In this document: positions 1 through 8,198 of the stretch, one piece after another
Layout of the letters: the number at the start of each line of letters is the position of its first letter
Position numbering within the stretch: the first letter of the stretch is position 1
NCBI GenBank assembly: GCA_018436785.1
Contig: JAHDKR010000008.1
Coordinates: 49,751 to 113,750 of the forward strand
Length of the DNA stretch: 64,000 bases
Origin: Synergistaceae bacterium
GTDB lineage: Bacteria > Synergistota > Synergistia > Synergistales > Aminobacteriaceae
Direction of reading: 5' to 3'
Notes under the pieces: model-generated
The model's database searches: none
Told to the model about the DNA's origin: nothing
The model's input: only the letters and a program-made list of their open reading frames with translations
Program-made: the position numbers and the translations under genes

Positions 1-393
1 TGCGTTCAGTTCATCTTCGATGCCTGCGAGAACGGAAGGAGATTCAAAAACGCCGGGCAGCGATAAAAGCGACGCAAGAGGAAGAGTTTCTCCAGTTCCG
101 AGACGTTCGGCCAACTCCGCAAGCTGTGTATGATAATTCGAAAGCACAGTTGCGTCAAGTGTGGCGGTTCGAAACTGCGGAGCCCAGTGCAATTCCACAG
201 AACAACGAATTTTACCTCTGCCAACGCCTTGTCTCAGTCTTCCTGTGATCAAAGGCTCCAATGACGCCATCTCCCGAGGCAGACGAGGTGAAATTTCCTG
301 ATATCTATGATTTACCGAGGAGAGTTCCACGGTGAGCGTTCCCCATTCAAAAGCGCGGGTTTCCCGCGTAAATCCGGTCATGCTGCGTATCAT
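1..393 (-). CDS. yicC: YicC-family endoribonuclease, N-terminal part (gene runs off the window)
   Basis: The minus strand reads an open frame of 131 codons from an ATG at 393 to the window edge with no stop. It begins with the MIRSMTGF signature that opens YicC-family proteins, followed by the family-typical segment VNHRYQEISPRLP. YicC proteins are cytoplasmic endoribonucleases linked to small-RNA turnover; that role comes from the family, not from this sequence. The start overlaps the stop of hflX by four bases (ATGA), so the gene is the distal visible member of the long minus-strand operon that begins upstream of trpS. The C-terminal domain is outside the window, so integrity cannot be judged. 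Confidence 0.9.
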   Translation of the reverse strand, partial: MIRSMTGFTRETRAFEWGTLTVELSSVNHRYQEISPRLPREMASLEPLITGRLRQGVGRGKIRCSVELHWAPQFRTATLDATVLSNYHTQLAELAERLGTGETLPLASLLSLPGVFESPSVLAGIEDELNA

Positions 394-1493
394 ATTTGGG
401 AGACCTCCATTTTTTCAAGAAAAAGATCCATTGAATCGAGTAGTTCATGTAATCCTCGCTTTTCAAGGACGCTTGTCGCGATTGACTGCGAGTGTTCAAT
501 GCCTAAGCGAGCCGTTGTCGCGTCCAAATATTCTGGTGATGTCAGGTCGATCTTGTTCAAGACGAAAAGACGAGGAATTTCCCCTGCGCCTATTTCGTGC
601 AAGGTATGCTCTACCACGTCCCGGATTTCTTGAACGTCGGTTGTAGAGATATCGAGAACAACTATGAGAAATGTAGATGCGACTATCTCTTCGAGAGTCG
701 TACGGAACGCTGTTACCAGACCGGGAGGAAGATCTCGTATAAACCCGACCGTATCGGACAGAAGAACTGTCCTCCCGGAGGGGAGATCAACCCTGCGCAT
801 GAACGTATCCAGTGTTGAGAAAAGCCTGTTTTCCGCGATAAGCGATGTGTCGCCGCTTAATGCTCTCAGGATCGAAGATTTTCCGCTGTTTGTATAACCG
901 ACCAAAGAAACAACCGGTACATCCATCTTCCTGCGGCGATCTCTTTGGAGCGCCCTCTTGTGTTTCATCGCCTCAAGTTTTCTGCCGATATCCCGGACTC
1001 TTCGTTCAAGTTTCCGACGATGTCTTTCAAATTCGGTTTCACCCGGACCGCGTGTTCCGATACCTCCTCCAAGGCGCGACATCTGTGCTCCCAACCCTTT
1101 GAGATGAGGAATTTCGTATCTGCACAACGCCATCTCGACCTGCAGCTTTGCTTCGGACGTCCTCGCGCGCTTTTCGAATATCTTCATGATGACAAAAGGA
1201 CGGTCCCAGACTTCCAGGCCAATTGTATGCTGCAGATTACTCTTCTGTCCCGGGTTGAGGCTTTCGTTACAAACAACGAGGTCAGCCCCCGCAGCTTTAC
1301 AAAAAAGAGCGATTTCGTCGACTTTCCCCTTGCCAAGAAGAAACGCTGAATCCGGTCGTTCGCGGCGCTGTATTACAGTCCCTGCCGTTTGGATTCCAAG
1401 ATTTTCAAGAAGAAGCGTCAGTTCGTCGAGGAGGACTGTCGGAGCAAACTCCTGCTTTGGAAGTTCAATCGCCGCAAGGATTGCTTTTCTCAT
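390..1493 (-). CDS. hflX: GTPase HflX
   Basis: This 367-residue protein carries the HflX domain order: an N-terminal HflX subdomain (about 1-110), the glycine-rich segment GGGIGTRGPGE at 142-152, a coiled-coil linker at about 155-190, and a G domain with G1 GYTNSGKS at 199-206, G3 DTVG at 247-250 and G4 NKID at 313-316. HflX binds the 50S subunit and splits or rescues stalled ribosomes in a GTP-dependent manner (family knowledge). Length fits the family, although the C-terminal extension is short. It overlaps plsC upstream and yicC downstream by four bases each, implying translational coupling. Confidence 0.95.
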   Translation of the reverse strand: MRKAILAAIELPKQEFAPTVLLDELTLLLENLGIQTAGTVIQRRERPDSAFLLGKGKVDEIALFCKAAGADLVVCNESLNPGQKSNLQHTIGLEVWDRPFVIMKIFEKRARTSEAKLQVEMALCRYEIPHLKGLGAQMSRLGGGIGTRGPGETEFERHRRKLERRVRDIGRKLEAMKHKRALQRDRRRKMDVPVVSLVGYTNSGKSSILRALSGDTSLIAENRLFSTLDTFMRRVDLPSGRTVLLSDTVGFIRDLPPGLVTAFRTTLEEIVASTFLIVVLDISTTDVQEIRDVVEHTLHEIGAGEIPRLFVLNKIDLTSPEYLDATTARLGIEHSQSIATSVLEKRGLHELLDSMDLFLEKMEVSQI

Positions 1494-2146
1494 GAATTGT
1501 TCCTGGATTTGCCAGGCAGATCAGCAGTGCTCAAAGAGATGAAAACCTCGTTAAGATCCTTGAGCAACATCTCTCTTCCTTCTTTCCCGAAAGGGATGTA
1601 TTTCACCGAATCAATGGTATCCCCAAAGACAATCGAAAGATGAAGAGGTTTTACCCAGCGGCTTCCGGGGGGCATTGCCTCGAAAGTACCGGAGATGAAA
1701 GAGGGAATGATCGGCGCTCCGGATTTTAACGCAATGAGCGCCACCCCTCCTTCGAGAGGCTGAAGTTCCCCGTTTAGAGAACGGCTTCCCTCCGGAAAGA
1801 TCAATACGTTCTCTCCGCTTTCCAGGAGTTTCAGGAAAGTGCGGAGGGCTGTCCCTGCGCTCTGGCTGTCGCTCTTTCGTACGGGTATGGAGCCAAGCGC
1901 CCTGACCATATTGCCGAATATGAACGGTTTGAAGAGCTCTTCCTTCGCAAGATAGCGAAGACGCCGCGGGAATACAGCGCCCATGATTACGGGATCCAGA
2001 TTGCTCGCATGATTGGCGACAACAATGACGTTGCGTTGAGGGAGTGAAGACGTCCATCTGATGGACAAACGGTTGTAGATCTTCAAGGCAATGAAGAAAA
2101 ACCATTTGACAAAAAAATAGAAAACGCGGTTCCAATACGTCATCAT
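1490..2146 (-). CDS. plsC: 1-acyl-sn-glycerol-3-phosphate acyltransferase (PlsC family)
   Basis: This 218-residue protein has the acyltransferase motifs of the PlsC family: NHASNLD at 45-51 (the HxxxxD catalytic dyad) and FPEGSRS at 117-123 (substrate phosphate binding). A hydrophobic N-terminal segment at about 8-22 suggests membrane association. The enzyme transfers the second acyl chain to lysophosphatidate to make phosphatidic acid. It sits directly after cmk, with four bases between the two, in the same order (cmk-plsC) seen in other bacteria. The stop overlaps the hflX start. A broader lysophospholipid acyltransferase role cannot be excluded. Confidence 0.9.
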   Translation of the reverse strand: MMTYWNRVFYFFVKWFFFIALKIYNRLSIRWTSSLPQRNVIVVANHASNLDPVIMGAVFPRRLRYLAKEELFKPFIFGNMVRALGSIPVRKSDSQSAGTALRTFLKLLESGENVLIFPEGSRSLNGELQPLEGGVALIALKSGAPIIPSFISGTFEAMPPGSRWVKPLHLSIVFGDTIDSVKYIPFGKEGREMLLKDLNEVFISLSTADLPGKSRNNS

Positions 2147-2150
2147 CCGG

Positions 2151-2819
2151 TCACGCTCCTTTTCGTTTTGAGATGATCGAAGCGAGCGCCGCTACGGCTT
2201 CTTCGATAGAAAGAGCGTCAGTATTCACTTCGATAGCTCCTTCCGCTTTCCGAAGCGGCGCGGTTGAACGCTCGCTGTCGACTCTGTCGCGTTCGCGAAT
2301 TGTTTGCAGCACTTCCTCATAGGTCACATCTTCGCCTCGTTCACGTAGTTCAAGAAGGCGACGCTTCGCACGCACTTCGTCGGAAGCCGTGAGGAAAATC
2401 TTGACGTCGGCGTCAGGGAAGACCACAGTACCCATATCCCGGCCGTCGGCGACGAGAGAGCCGTGTTTTCCCTGTTCACGTTGAATCGAGAGGAGGCGTT
2501 TCCGAACTGAGGGAAGGGCGGCATAAGAAGATACGATGGAATCAACAAGAGGAGAACGAATTTCTTTCCCCACTTCTTTTCCGTTGAGCAAAAGACCGTT
2601 TTCAAGAATTTCCACGGAGATACCGGCGATTGCCGCTTCCATTCCGGGGCCCTCTTCCGGCGAGACTTGACTCGAGTAAAGAGAAAACGCAAGAGCCCTG
2701 TAGAGCGCGCCCGTGTCGAGATAGCGCATACGAAGAAGGTTCGCAACCTTTCGTGCAAGGGTGCTTTTCCCTGCTCCCGCCGGGCCGTCAATGGCCGCGA
2801 CGAAAGAGACGCAATTCAT
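2151..2819 (-). CDS. cmk: Cytidylate kinase
   Basis: This 222-residue protein starts with AAIDGPAGAGKSTLARKVA, containing the P-loop of CMP kinases at 12-19. It continues with the CMP-binding and lid segments, including VADGRDMGTVVFPDA and the RRLLELRERGED region that is diagnostic of bacterial cytidylate kinase. It phosphorylates CMP and dCMP to the diphosphates in pyrimidine salvage. Length matches the family. Its ATG overlaps the stop of the HDOD gene (ATGA), so the two are probably cotranslated. Confidence 0.95.
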   Translation of the reverse strand: MNCVSFVAAIDGPAGAGKSTLARKVANLLRMRYLDTGALYRALAFSLYSSQVSPEEGPGMEAAIAGISVEILENGLLLNGKEVGKEIRSPLVDSIVSSYAALPSVRKRLLSIQREQGKHGSLVADGRDMGTVVFPDADVKIFLTASDEVRAKRRLLELRERGEDVTYEEVLQTIRERDRVDSERSTAPLRKAEGAIEVNTDALSIEEAVAALASIISKRKGA

Positions 2820-3706
2820 TGAAAAGCTTCCTCCATCTCCGATAACTCCGCCTCGGCCTGAGCTACGAAATCCACGAGATCCGACATGAGCATTTCGTAA
2901 TCGGAAATACCAAGACGCTCCAGCACTTCAGGATAGAGATAGTTCTGGAGACCGTCGGCTCCAATACCAACTCCGAGCATCAAGCAGAGGGAATTCGCAA
3001 GATGCACTACATCCACGAGATTCTGATGTTTGGGTTCAGCCAGGTTGTTGGGAGAGTGATGATGGGCGACTGCATATTTATACGGTTCCGGCAATCCCCA
3101 CTTTTCCACAAGCATGGCCCCCACCATCGCATGATCGAAGCCAAGCACCTGTATTTCAGCCTCAAGAAATGGAATCTGCTGTTCCTCGACCATTTTGACG
3201 ATGATGCCGTATCCGAAGCGAACGTAGTCGTTCAAAACAACTTTCCCGATATCGTGCAAAAGGCCGCCGACGTAGGCTTCTTCGGGAAGACCTTTTTTTG
3301 TGAGTTGAGCTATATAGCGGGATGAATAGGCGACGGTCAGGGAGTGACGCCACAGCATACCCCGGTCCAGCGCGTAGCCTGCGAGCGGTTTGTCCATTAC
3401 AGAATACACCGAAGCGGCGAGGACAATACTGCTGATGTTTTTGTACCCGAGGAGCGCAATAGCCTCGGCGACGCTGGAAATATCACGTGAAATGCCGTAT
3501 GCCGCGGAATTGGCAAGTTTCAACGTCCGAATCACCAAGCCCTCATCCCTCGAAAGACTCGCAGCGACATCATGAGCGCTGCTGTCGGGATCATTCAGCT
3601 TTCGCAAAGTTTCCACCACGAACTGCGGGAATGACCGAATTTCTTTTATCTTACCGAGAATGCGCGTCTTGATCAGTTCTCGGGACCGTTCGTCAATTCC
3701 TTCCAT
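2816..3706 (-). CDS. HDOD-domain signalling protein
   Basis: The 296-residue protein contains one HDOD domain covering about residues 18-215. Visible hallmarks are IRSFPQFVVETLRKLNDPDSS near the start, LKLANSAAYG at 63-71, and an intact HDIGK at 151-155. Most HDOD proteins lack phosphodiesterase activity and act as protein-protein regulatory modules for motility, chemotaxis or stress, so the retained HD pair is worth noting. No second output domain (no GGDEF, EAL or kinase) is attached. It lies between rluB and cmk in the operon, a place that gives no clue to its target. Confidence 0.85.
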   Translation of the reverse strand: MEGIDERSRELIKTRILGKIKEIRSFPQFVVETLRKLNDPDSSAHDVAASLSRDEGLVIRTLKLANSAAYGISRDISSVAEAIALLGYKNISSIVLAASVYSVMDKPLAGYALDRGMLWRHSLTVAYSSRYIAQLTKKGLPEEAYVGGLLHDIGKVVLNDYVRFGYGIIVKMVEEQQIPFLEAEIQVLGFDHAMVGAMLVEKWGLPEPYKYAVAHHHSPNNLAEPKHQNLVDVVHLANSLCLMLGVGIGADGLQNYLYPEVLERLGISDYEMLMSDLVDFVAQAEAELSEMEEAFQ

Positions 3707-3727
3707 CTTCCGCCCTCCTCCATACCA

Positions 3728-4456
3728 TCAGACAACCCCTCCGGATCGGATCGCATTCCACAGAGATCCTCGGGACATCTCGATAAACTGCCCCTGCTGC
3801 AGATTTTTCAACTCCATTTTACCAATTCTTTTCCGAACTAGCACGACAACATCGCAACCAATTTCGGCGGCCATACGACGAACTTCGCGTTTTACCCCTT
3901 CGGCGAGTACAACGGAAACCCAACAACCGGCTGGTTCCTTGTCAAGCAAAAAAACGTTGACCGGCTTGATCAAGCGCCCGTCAAGAAGAGATCCCGCCAT
4001 CCATTTCCGTACTTCTTTCCGTGTAATGGCATGATCAAGCATCGCTTCGTACTCCCTAAGAATCCTCTTCGAAGGGTGCAATATTTCTTGAGCAAATACC
4101 CCGTCGTTGGTCAGAATCAACAGCCCCTGGCTTTCCCTGTCAAGACGTCCAACAGGAAAAAGCCGAACCGTCTGGAATTCCGGAGGGAGCAATCCAAGCA
4201 CCGTCGGATCATACCCATCCTCTACGGCGCACACAACTCCATCCGGTTTGTTCATAACGAGGTATCGATGTTCTTGGGGCTGAACAGTCTGTCCGTCAAC
4301 GCTCACATCCATGTCATTTTCGACGCGATATCCTGGCAGAAGGACGACCTTGCCGTTGATACGGACGCGTCCGGAAGCGATGACATCCTCCACTTTCCGT
4401 CGGGCGCCTATACCGCACATCGCAAGGAATCTGTTCAGTCGCGTCCCGTTTTCCAC
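3728..4456 (-). CDS. rluB: Pseudouridine synthase, RluB/RsuA family
   Basis: The 242-residue protein has an N-terminal S4 RNA-binding domain (about 3-60, with RLNRFLAMCGIGARRKVEDVI) followed by a RsuA/RluB catalytic domain. The active-site motif GRLDRESQGLLILTNDG starts at 103, putting the catalytic aspartate at 106. It isomerises a uridine in rRNA, most likely 23S U2605 if the RluB assignment is right; RsuA or RluE-like specificity cannot be separated by eye. The start codon is GTG, eight bases after GGAGGAG. Position after scpB is the usual scpA-scpB-rluB order. Confidence 0.9.
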   Translation of the reverse strand: MENGTRLNRFLAMCGIGARRKVEDVIASGRVRINGKVVLLPGYRVENDMDVSVDGQTVQPQEHRYLVMNKPDGVVCAVEDGYDPTVLGLLPPEFQTVRLFPVGRLDRESQGLLILTNDGVFAQEILHPSKRILREYEAMLDHAITRKEVRKWMAGSLLDGRLIKPVNVFLLDKEPAGCWVSVVLAEGVKREVRRMAAEIGCDVVVLVRKRIGKMELKNLQQGQFIEMSRGSLWNAIRSGGVV

Positions 4457-4505
4457 GGCGTACTCCTCCTCCGCTCAAAGAGCTTTATAAAATCTTCAGG
4501 GGAAA

Positions 4506-5114
4506 TCACCCGTTCGTGCGTTCCTCCTCGTCCACGGGAACAAAATGCGGTTCGTCAACCGGCGCAAGTTCGTCGAGTTCCTCCAAAGTGGGAAGTTCCG
4601 AGATTGAAAGAACGCCGAATGTTTCTAAAAAACGATCCGTTGTGCGATACAGGAGGGGCGAACCAGTCGCCTTTCTTCGTCCCGCTATCCGGATAAGCGC
4701 GTGCGAGAGAAGCGTTTCGATCACTCTTTCGCACCGAACACCTCTTAGTTCCTCGATCTCGCTGCGCGTTACCGGTTGATTATATGCGATGACCGCCAAT
4801 GTCTCCACTGCCGCTTTGCTGAGACGTATCTTCTGTGCGATCGCTGTCTCGCGGAAGGCTCCCACAATTTCCGATACATCCTCCGCCGTCGCCATCCGCC
4901 ACCCTCCTGCGGACTCGATTACGGTAATGCCGTGTCCATGGCGCAGGAGATACGAACGAAGATCCTCCAGCTCTGATTTTACTGCGGAAGGAGAAAGCGA
5001 AAGCAGCGTAGCCATCTCATTTACAGAAACGGGAGAAGGCGCCGCGAAGAGGATTGCTTCGATTATCTTCGCAGTACTTGAAAGCGTCTCAAAGCGGGGT
5101 AATGACGATGTCAT
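4506..5114 (-). CDS. scpB: Segregation and condensation protein B
   Basis: The 202-residue protein shows the ScpB signature: KIIEAILFAAPSPVSVNEMA near the N terminus, then a second winged-helix with LAVIAYNQPVTRSEIEELRGV, and an acidic tail. ScpB dimers bind ScpA and the SMC ATPase to form the bacterial condensin that organises the chromosome. The ATG lies inside the 3' end of scpA with a 26-base overlap, so the two are translationally coupled. Confidence 0.95.
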   Translation of the reverse strand: MTSSLPRFETLSSTAKIIEAILFAAPSPVSVNEMATLLSLSPSAVKSELEDLRSYLLRHGHGITVIESAGGWRMATAEDVSEIVGAFRETAIAQKIRLSKAAVETLAVIAYNQPVTRSEIEELRGVRCERVIETLLSHALIRIAGRRKATGSPLLYRTTDRFLETFGVLSISELPTLEELDELAPVDEPHFVPVDEEERTNG

Positions 5115-5862
5115 CGAAAAGCTCCTCCTGCAGTATCCGGATTCGTCCCATCCTGCTCATTTCAAGGAGAGCGAGAAGAGTCACAACAAAATTCGCCATC
5201 GCTCGGTTTTCGCGGAGAAGGAATGAGAGACGAAGAGAACCGTCTGAGTTCAGTTCAGAAAGAATCTCTGAAATCTTGCGTTCAATTTGTTCCTCTTCCG
5301 GTAGGGACGACGGAACGCCGCTCCAATCGTCCTCATTCTCGAAAATGTATGGCGCTGCATTTTTTGTCCGTCGTTTTAAATCTCTCAAGCTCCACCAAAG
5401 ACGGCATAGAGCAAACAGGTCGCCAAGGTCAAAAGACGGTTCATCGTCCTCTTCCTCGGGGGCGCTGCGGAAGAAAAAACGGTCGCGTTCCTCTTTGAGA
5501 ATTGCAAGATCCCGTGCAGCCGACCGATAGGGACGATACCTCGATAGTTTTTCGAGGACATCTTCACCGGGATCGTTCTCGGGTTCTTCGCTTTCGTACA
5601 GTGATTCGCGTCCTGGCAGAAGGGCGCGAATCTTGTTGAGAACAAGAGAAGCTGCCATAAACAAAAACTCCGAAACTACGGAAACGGAGACCTTGTTCGT
5701 GTTGGCCAGGTAGGCGCCGTAAATGCGGACGACCTGACCGACGGAGATACTGGCGGCTTCCAGCTCTCTGCTTTCAACGAGCCAGCAGAGTAAATCAAAG
5801 GGACCGGAAAAACCGTCGATCTCCGCCTGGAACTCTGCGAGTTCTCCCAGGCGCTCCTCCAC
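5089..5862 (-). CDS. scpA: Segregation and condensation protein A
   Basis: This 257-residue kleisin has the N-terminal motif EIDGFSGPFDLLCWLVESRE, typical of ScpA, which binds the SMC neck. It has an acidic central linker and a C-terminal winged helix that docks on the SMC head. The start is GTG, immediately after the trpS stop, with AGAGG as the likely ribosome site. Together with scpB it supplies the non-SMC part of condensin; the smc gene is not in this window. Confidence 0.93.
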   Translation of the reverse strand: MEERLGELAEFQAEIDGFSGPFDLLCWLVESRELEAASISVGQVVRIYGAYLANTNKVSVSVVSEFLFMAASLVLNKIRALLPGRESLYESEEPENDPGEDVLEKLSRYRPYRSAARDLAILKEERDRFFFRSAPEEEDDEPSFDLGDLFALCRLWWSLRDLKRRTKNAAPYIFENEDDWSGVPSSLPEEEQIERKISEILSELNSDGSLRLSFLLRENRAMANFVVTLLALLEMSRMGRIRILQEELFDDIVITPL

Positions 5863-5864
5863 TC

Positions 5865-6860
5865 CTAGCCTCTCTTGAAAAAGCCGATTGCGTTGATCAC
5901 TTCGTCAATCGTACGGCGGGCAACCTCTCCGGCTTTTTCCGCACCCTCGCGAAGAATATCGGAAAGTAGATCGGGCGACTTCTCATAAAACGTCCGCCGT
6001 TCCTGAATCGGTCCCATAACTCTTTCAACGTGCGCCTGCAGCTTCTTCTTGCAGTCCACGCAGCCAATTCCGGCTGACCTGCATCCGGAAGCAATCTCAT
6101 TTTTTTCATCTTCGTTGTTGTTGAAGACTTTATGGATATCCCACACGGGGCACTTCTCAGGATCACCGGGGTCGGTGCGCCGTTCTCTCGCAGGATCTGT
6201 GATCATCGGACGAATCTTGTTCCACATCTCTGAAGGCGTATCGGCAATGTTGATGGCGTTCCCGTAGGATTTGCTCATCTTTCGTCCGTCCGTTCCGGGA
6301 ACCTTTGGCGTCGGGGTCAACATGATTTGCGGTTCAGGAAGGATATTGCCGAAAAAGGAGTTGAATCTCCGGGCCATCTCCCGCGTAATTTCCAGATGCG
6401 CGCTCTGATCTTCTCCGACTGGTACTATTTCCGCTTTGTACAGGAGAATATCCGCCGCCATGAGGACAGGATACCCTAAGAAAGCATAGTTGCTCAGATC
6501 CTTATTTTGGATATTGAGAATCTGCTCCTTATACGTCGGGCATCTCTGGAGCCATCCGAGCGGCGTTACCATTGAAAGAGCAAGATGAAGCTCTGCATGC
6601 TGGGGAATATGCGACTGGACAAAAATTACGCACTTTTCAGGATCGAGCCCGGATGCAAGCCAGTCGAGCAAAACCTCTTTGCAGTTCTCCGCTATCATAG
6701 AGCTGTCCGCGTACTCGGACATGAGGGCATGCCAGTCGACGATGGAGTAAAAACATTTATAGTTCTCCTGAAGCTTTACCCAATTCGTCAACGCTCCTGC
6801 AAGATGCCCGAGATGGAGCTTTCCTGTAGGTCTCATTCCACTGAAAACACGCTGTGCCAT
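5865..6860 (-). CDS. trpS: Tryptophanyl-tRNA synthetase with a predicted [4Fe-4S] motif
   Basis: The start at 6860 follows AGGTGG at good spacing and gives 331 residues, the usual TrpRS length; a longer upstream extension is less likely. Class I synthetase motifs are HLGH at 16-19 and KMSKS at 194-198. Between the catalytic core and the anticodon-binding part are four cysteines at 237, 260, 267 and 270. They match exactly the C-x22-C-x6-C-x2-C spacing that I recall for the iron-sulfur TrpRS of Thermotoga maritima. The enzyme charges tRNA-Trp. It is the promoter-proximal gene before scpA. Presence of the cluster is inferred from spacing alone. Confidence 0.95.
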   Translation of the reverse strand: MAQRVFSGMRPTGKLHLGHLAGALTNWVKLQENYKCFYSIVDWHALMSEYADSSMIAENCKEVLLDWLASGLDPEKCVIFVQSHIPQHAELHLALSMVTPLGWLQRCPTYKEQILNIQNKDLSNYAFLGYPVLMAADILLYKAEIVPVGEDQSAHLEITREMARRFNSFFGNILPEPQIMLTPTPKVPGTDGRKMSKSYGNAINIADTPSEMWNKIRPMITDPARERRTDPGDPEKCPVWDIHKVFNNNEDEKNEIASGCRSAGIGCVDCKKKLQAHVERVMGPIQERRTFYEKSPDLLSDILREGAEKAGEVARRTIDEVINAIGFFKRG

Positions 6861-6903
6861 AATCAAACCACCTCGAATGGAAGTATCCTCTGCGTGCAAG
6901 GTT

Positions 6904-6924
6904 TATCAAGAATCATCATGATTC
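6904..6924 (-). promoter_or_regulatory. Candidate trpS promoter -35 with adjoining 15-bp palindrome
   Basis: On the minus strand TTGATA (6904-6909) is followed after 16 bases by GATACT, a plausible promoter for trpS. Directly upstream lies the perfect palindrome GAATCAT-C-ATGATTC at 6910-6924. It could bind a dimeric regulator. No known operator was recognised. Confidence 0.4.
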
Positions 6925-6951
6925 GGTACTCAGTCTTCAGCACCAAAAGAA

Positions 6952-7731
6952 CTATATCATACAAAATGCAGGCTGTGAAACATCCAGGATTTTTGCCTTT
7001 TCGCCCGTTGCTTTTGAAACTGTCTCCGCGAGCGCTGTGAGAGAAAAACGCTCCATTTCTCCGTGATCGGCAATGAAAAGAGAGACTCCTTTGTCAAGAG
7101 CGTCAAGACGCTCATGGTATTTCATATCCGCTGTGAAATACGCTTCAGCGCCGCATGCGAACGCCTCCGGCAAGAACGTTCCGCCGGAGCCTCCGCACAG
7201 AGCCAGCGTCGACACGCTTGTTTTCATATCGCCATGGAGTTCAAGCCTGGAGAGATGCAGCGAATCCCGTATTGCAGCTCCGCACTCCAGCAAGTTCAGA
7301 GGTCGTGGAAACTTTCCGGCTGCCCCGCTCCCCCAGGCGCCCGTTGTTGAAGGAAGAAGCGGCCGGACTTCCTGCAGAGAGAGAACCTCTGCAATAGCGG
7401 CATTCACTCCGCCGGGAGCAACATCCCAGTTCGTGTGAAGCGAAAATACCGTCAAGCCGTGGCGTATGGCGAAAGCGATCTGCGCGCCGGGTCCCTCTGC
7501 GCAGTCTATCCGTTTCAGCGGGTGAAAGATGAGCGGGTGGTGTGTGATCAACACGGAGCAAGAGTGATCGAGCGCCGCCTTCATGGCATCGATCGACGGA
7601 TCAAGAGCAACGGCCGTGCCGCGAACGAGGGTCGAACGGTCTCCCAGGAGAAGACCGACATTGTCCCATCCTTCAGCCCATATGAAAGGAATCGCTTCGT
7701 CTAGCCTGCGTTCAAGTTCTCCAACGATCAT
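6952..7731 (-). CDS. Nif3-like dinuclear metal centre protein (YqfO family)
   Basis: The 259-residue protein has the Nif3/DUF34 metal ligands: VLITHHPLIF with HH at 64-65, SLHTNWD with H99 and D103, and ADHGEMERF near the C terminus. The short length (no central PII-like insert) matches the E. coli YbgI form. The family is a dimetal hydrolase-like protein; a GTP cyclohydrolase-I-type-2 annotation exists but the biochemical role is unsettled. It lies upstream of trpS, from which it is separated by a gap holding a promoter and a palindrome. Confidence 0.88.
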   Translation of the reverse strand: MIVGELERRLDEAIPFIWAEGWDNVGLLLGDRSTLVRGTAVALDPSIDAMKAALDHSCSVLITHHPLIFHPLKRIDCAEGPGAQIAFAIRHGLTVFSLHTNWDVAPGGVNAAIAEVLSLQEVRPLLPSTTGAWGSGAAGKFPRPLNLLECGAAIRDSLHLSRLELHGDMKTSVSTLALCGGSGGTFLPEAFACGAEAYFTADMKYHERLDALDKGVSLFIADHGEMERFSLTALAETVSKATGEKAKILDVSQPAFCMI

Positions 7732-7750
7732 AGAGCATCACCTTCCAGAA

Positions 7751-7783
7751 AAATAAAAAAACCGTTTCCCCGGAAGGAAACGG
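7751..7783 (-). terminator. Rho-independent terminator after the CAU tRNA
   Basis: The minus strand has an 8-bp stem CCGTTTCC/GGAAACGG with a six-base loop, followed by a T-rich run (A-tract at 7751-7761 on the plus strand). It would end transcripts of the tRNA at 7793-7869 before nif3. Confidence 0.85.
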
Positions 7784-7792
7784 CAATGTACG

Positions 7793-7869
7793 TGGTGGGC
7801 CTACCTGGACTCGAACCAGGAACCTTCCGGTTATGAGCCGGTGGCTCTAACCACTTGAGCTATAGGCCC
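7793..7869 (-). tRNA. tRNA with CAU anticodon (Met elongator or Ile2)
   Basis: A full cloverleaf is visible: acceptor GGGCCTA/TAGGCCC, D-arm GCTC...GAGC, anticodon loop CTCATAA with anticodon CAT, T-arm CCTGG/CCAGG around TTCGAGT, discriminator A and encoded CCA. The outer anticodon-stem pair is an A-A mismatch. CAU can be elongator Met or lysidine-modified Ile2. The acceptor stem resembles Ile2, but this cannot be settled by eye. It is not initiator-like, because the anticodon stem lacks the three GC pairs. Confidence 0.93.
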
Positions 7870-7949
7870 TTCATGAAGCGTTGCTCATTATACGCCCGAG
7901 GAACAAGAAAAAGCAAGCGCATACCGCTTTTTCGAAAAAGTGGGCCTTG

Positions 7950-8132
7950 TCACTCCTCTACGGTAATACACCCAACCGGACAGCTGTCGGCGGCTTCTTT
8001 TGCACACTCGCCGCCTTCCGGCCGTATTACCTTGGACACGCCTGCATCATCGTCCATGGAAAATACCTCCGGACACACCTGCGCACACACGCCGCATCCA
8101 ATACATTCGTCTTTCTCAATGGAAACACGCAT
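7950..8132 (-). CDS. Single-cluster [4Fe-4S] ferredoxin
   Basis: The chosen ATG gives 60 residues beginning MRVSIEKDECIGCGVC. The cluster ligands are CIGCGVCAQVCP plus a distal CP in ADSCPVGCI, so this is a small one-cluster ferredoxin like those of Thermotoga and sulfate reducers, used as a low-potential electron carrier. A GTG five codons earlier overlaps the strong AAGGAGGTG ribosome site and is an alternative start. The gene is downstream of purR and ends just before the tRNA. No partner oxidoreductase is adjacent. Confidence 0.9.
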   Translation of the reverse strand: MRVSIEKDECIGCGVCAQVCPEVFSMDDDAGVSKVIRPEGGECAKEAADSCPVGCITVEE

Positions 8133-8198
8133 GGAAGATGTGGTCACCTCCTTCCGTCTACGGGATTGTATATCAGCGGAAAGATATCGTCAAATCCC

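Noticed and set aside
6..224. 72-codon minus-strand frame at the window edge
   Set aside because: It overlaps the yicC frame, which has the correct family start and a four-base overlap with hflX.
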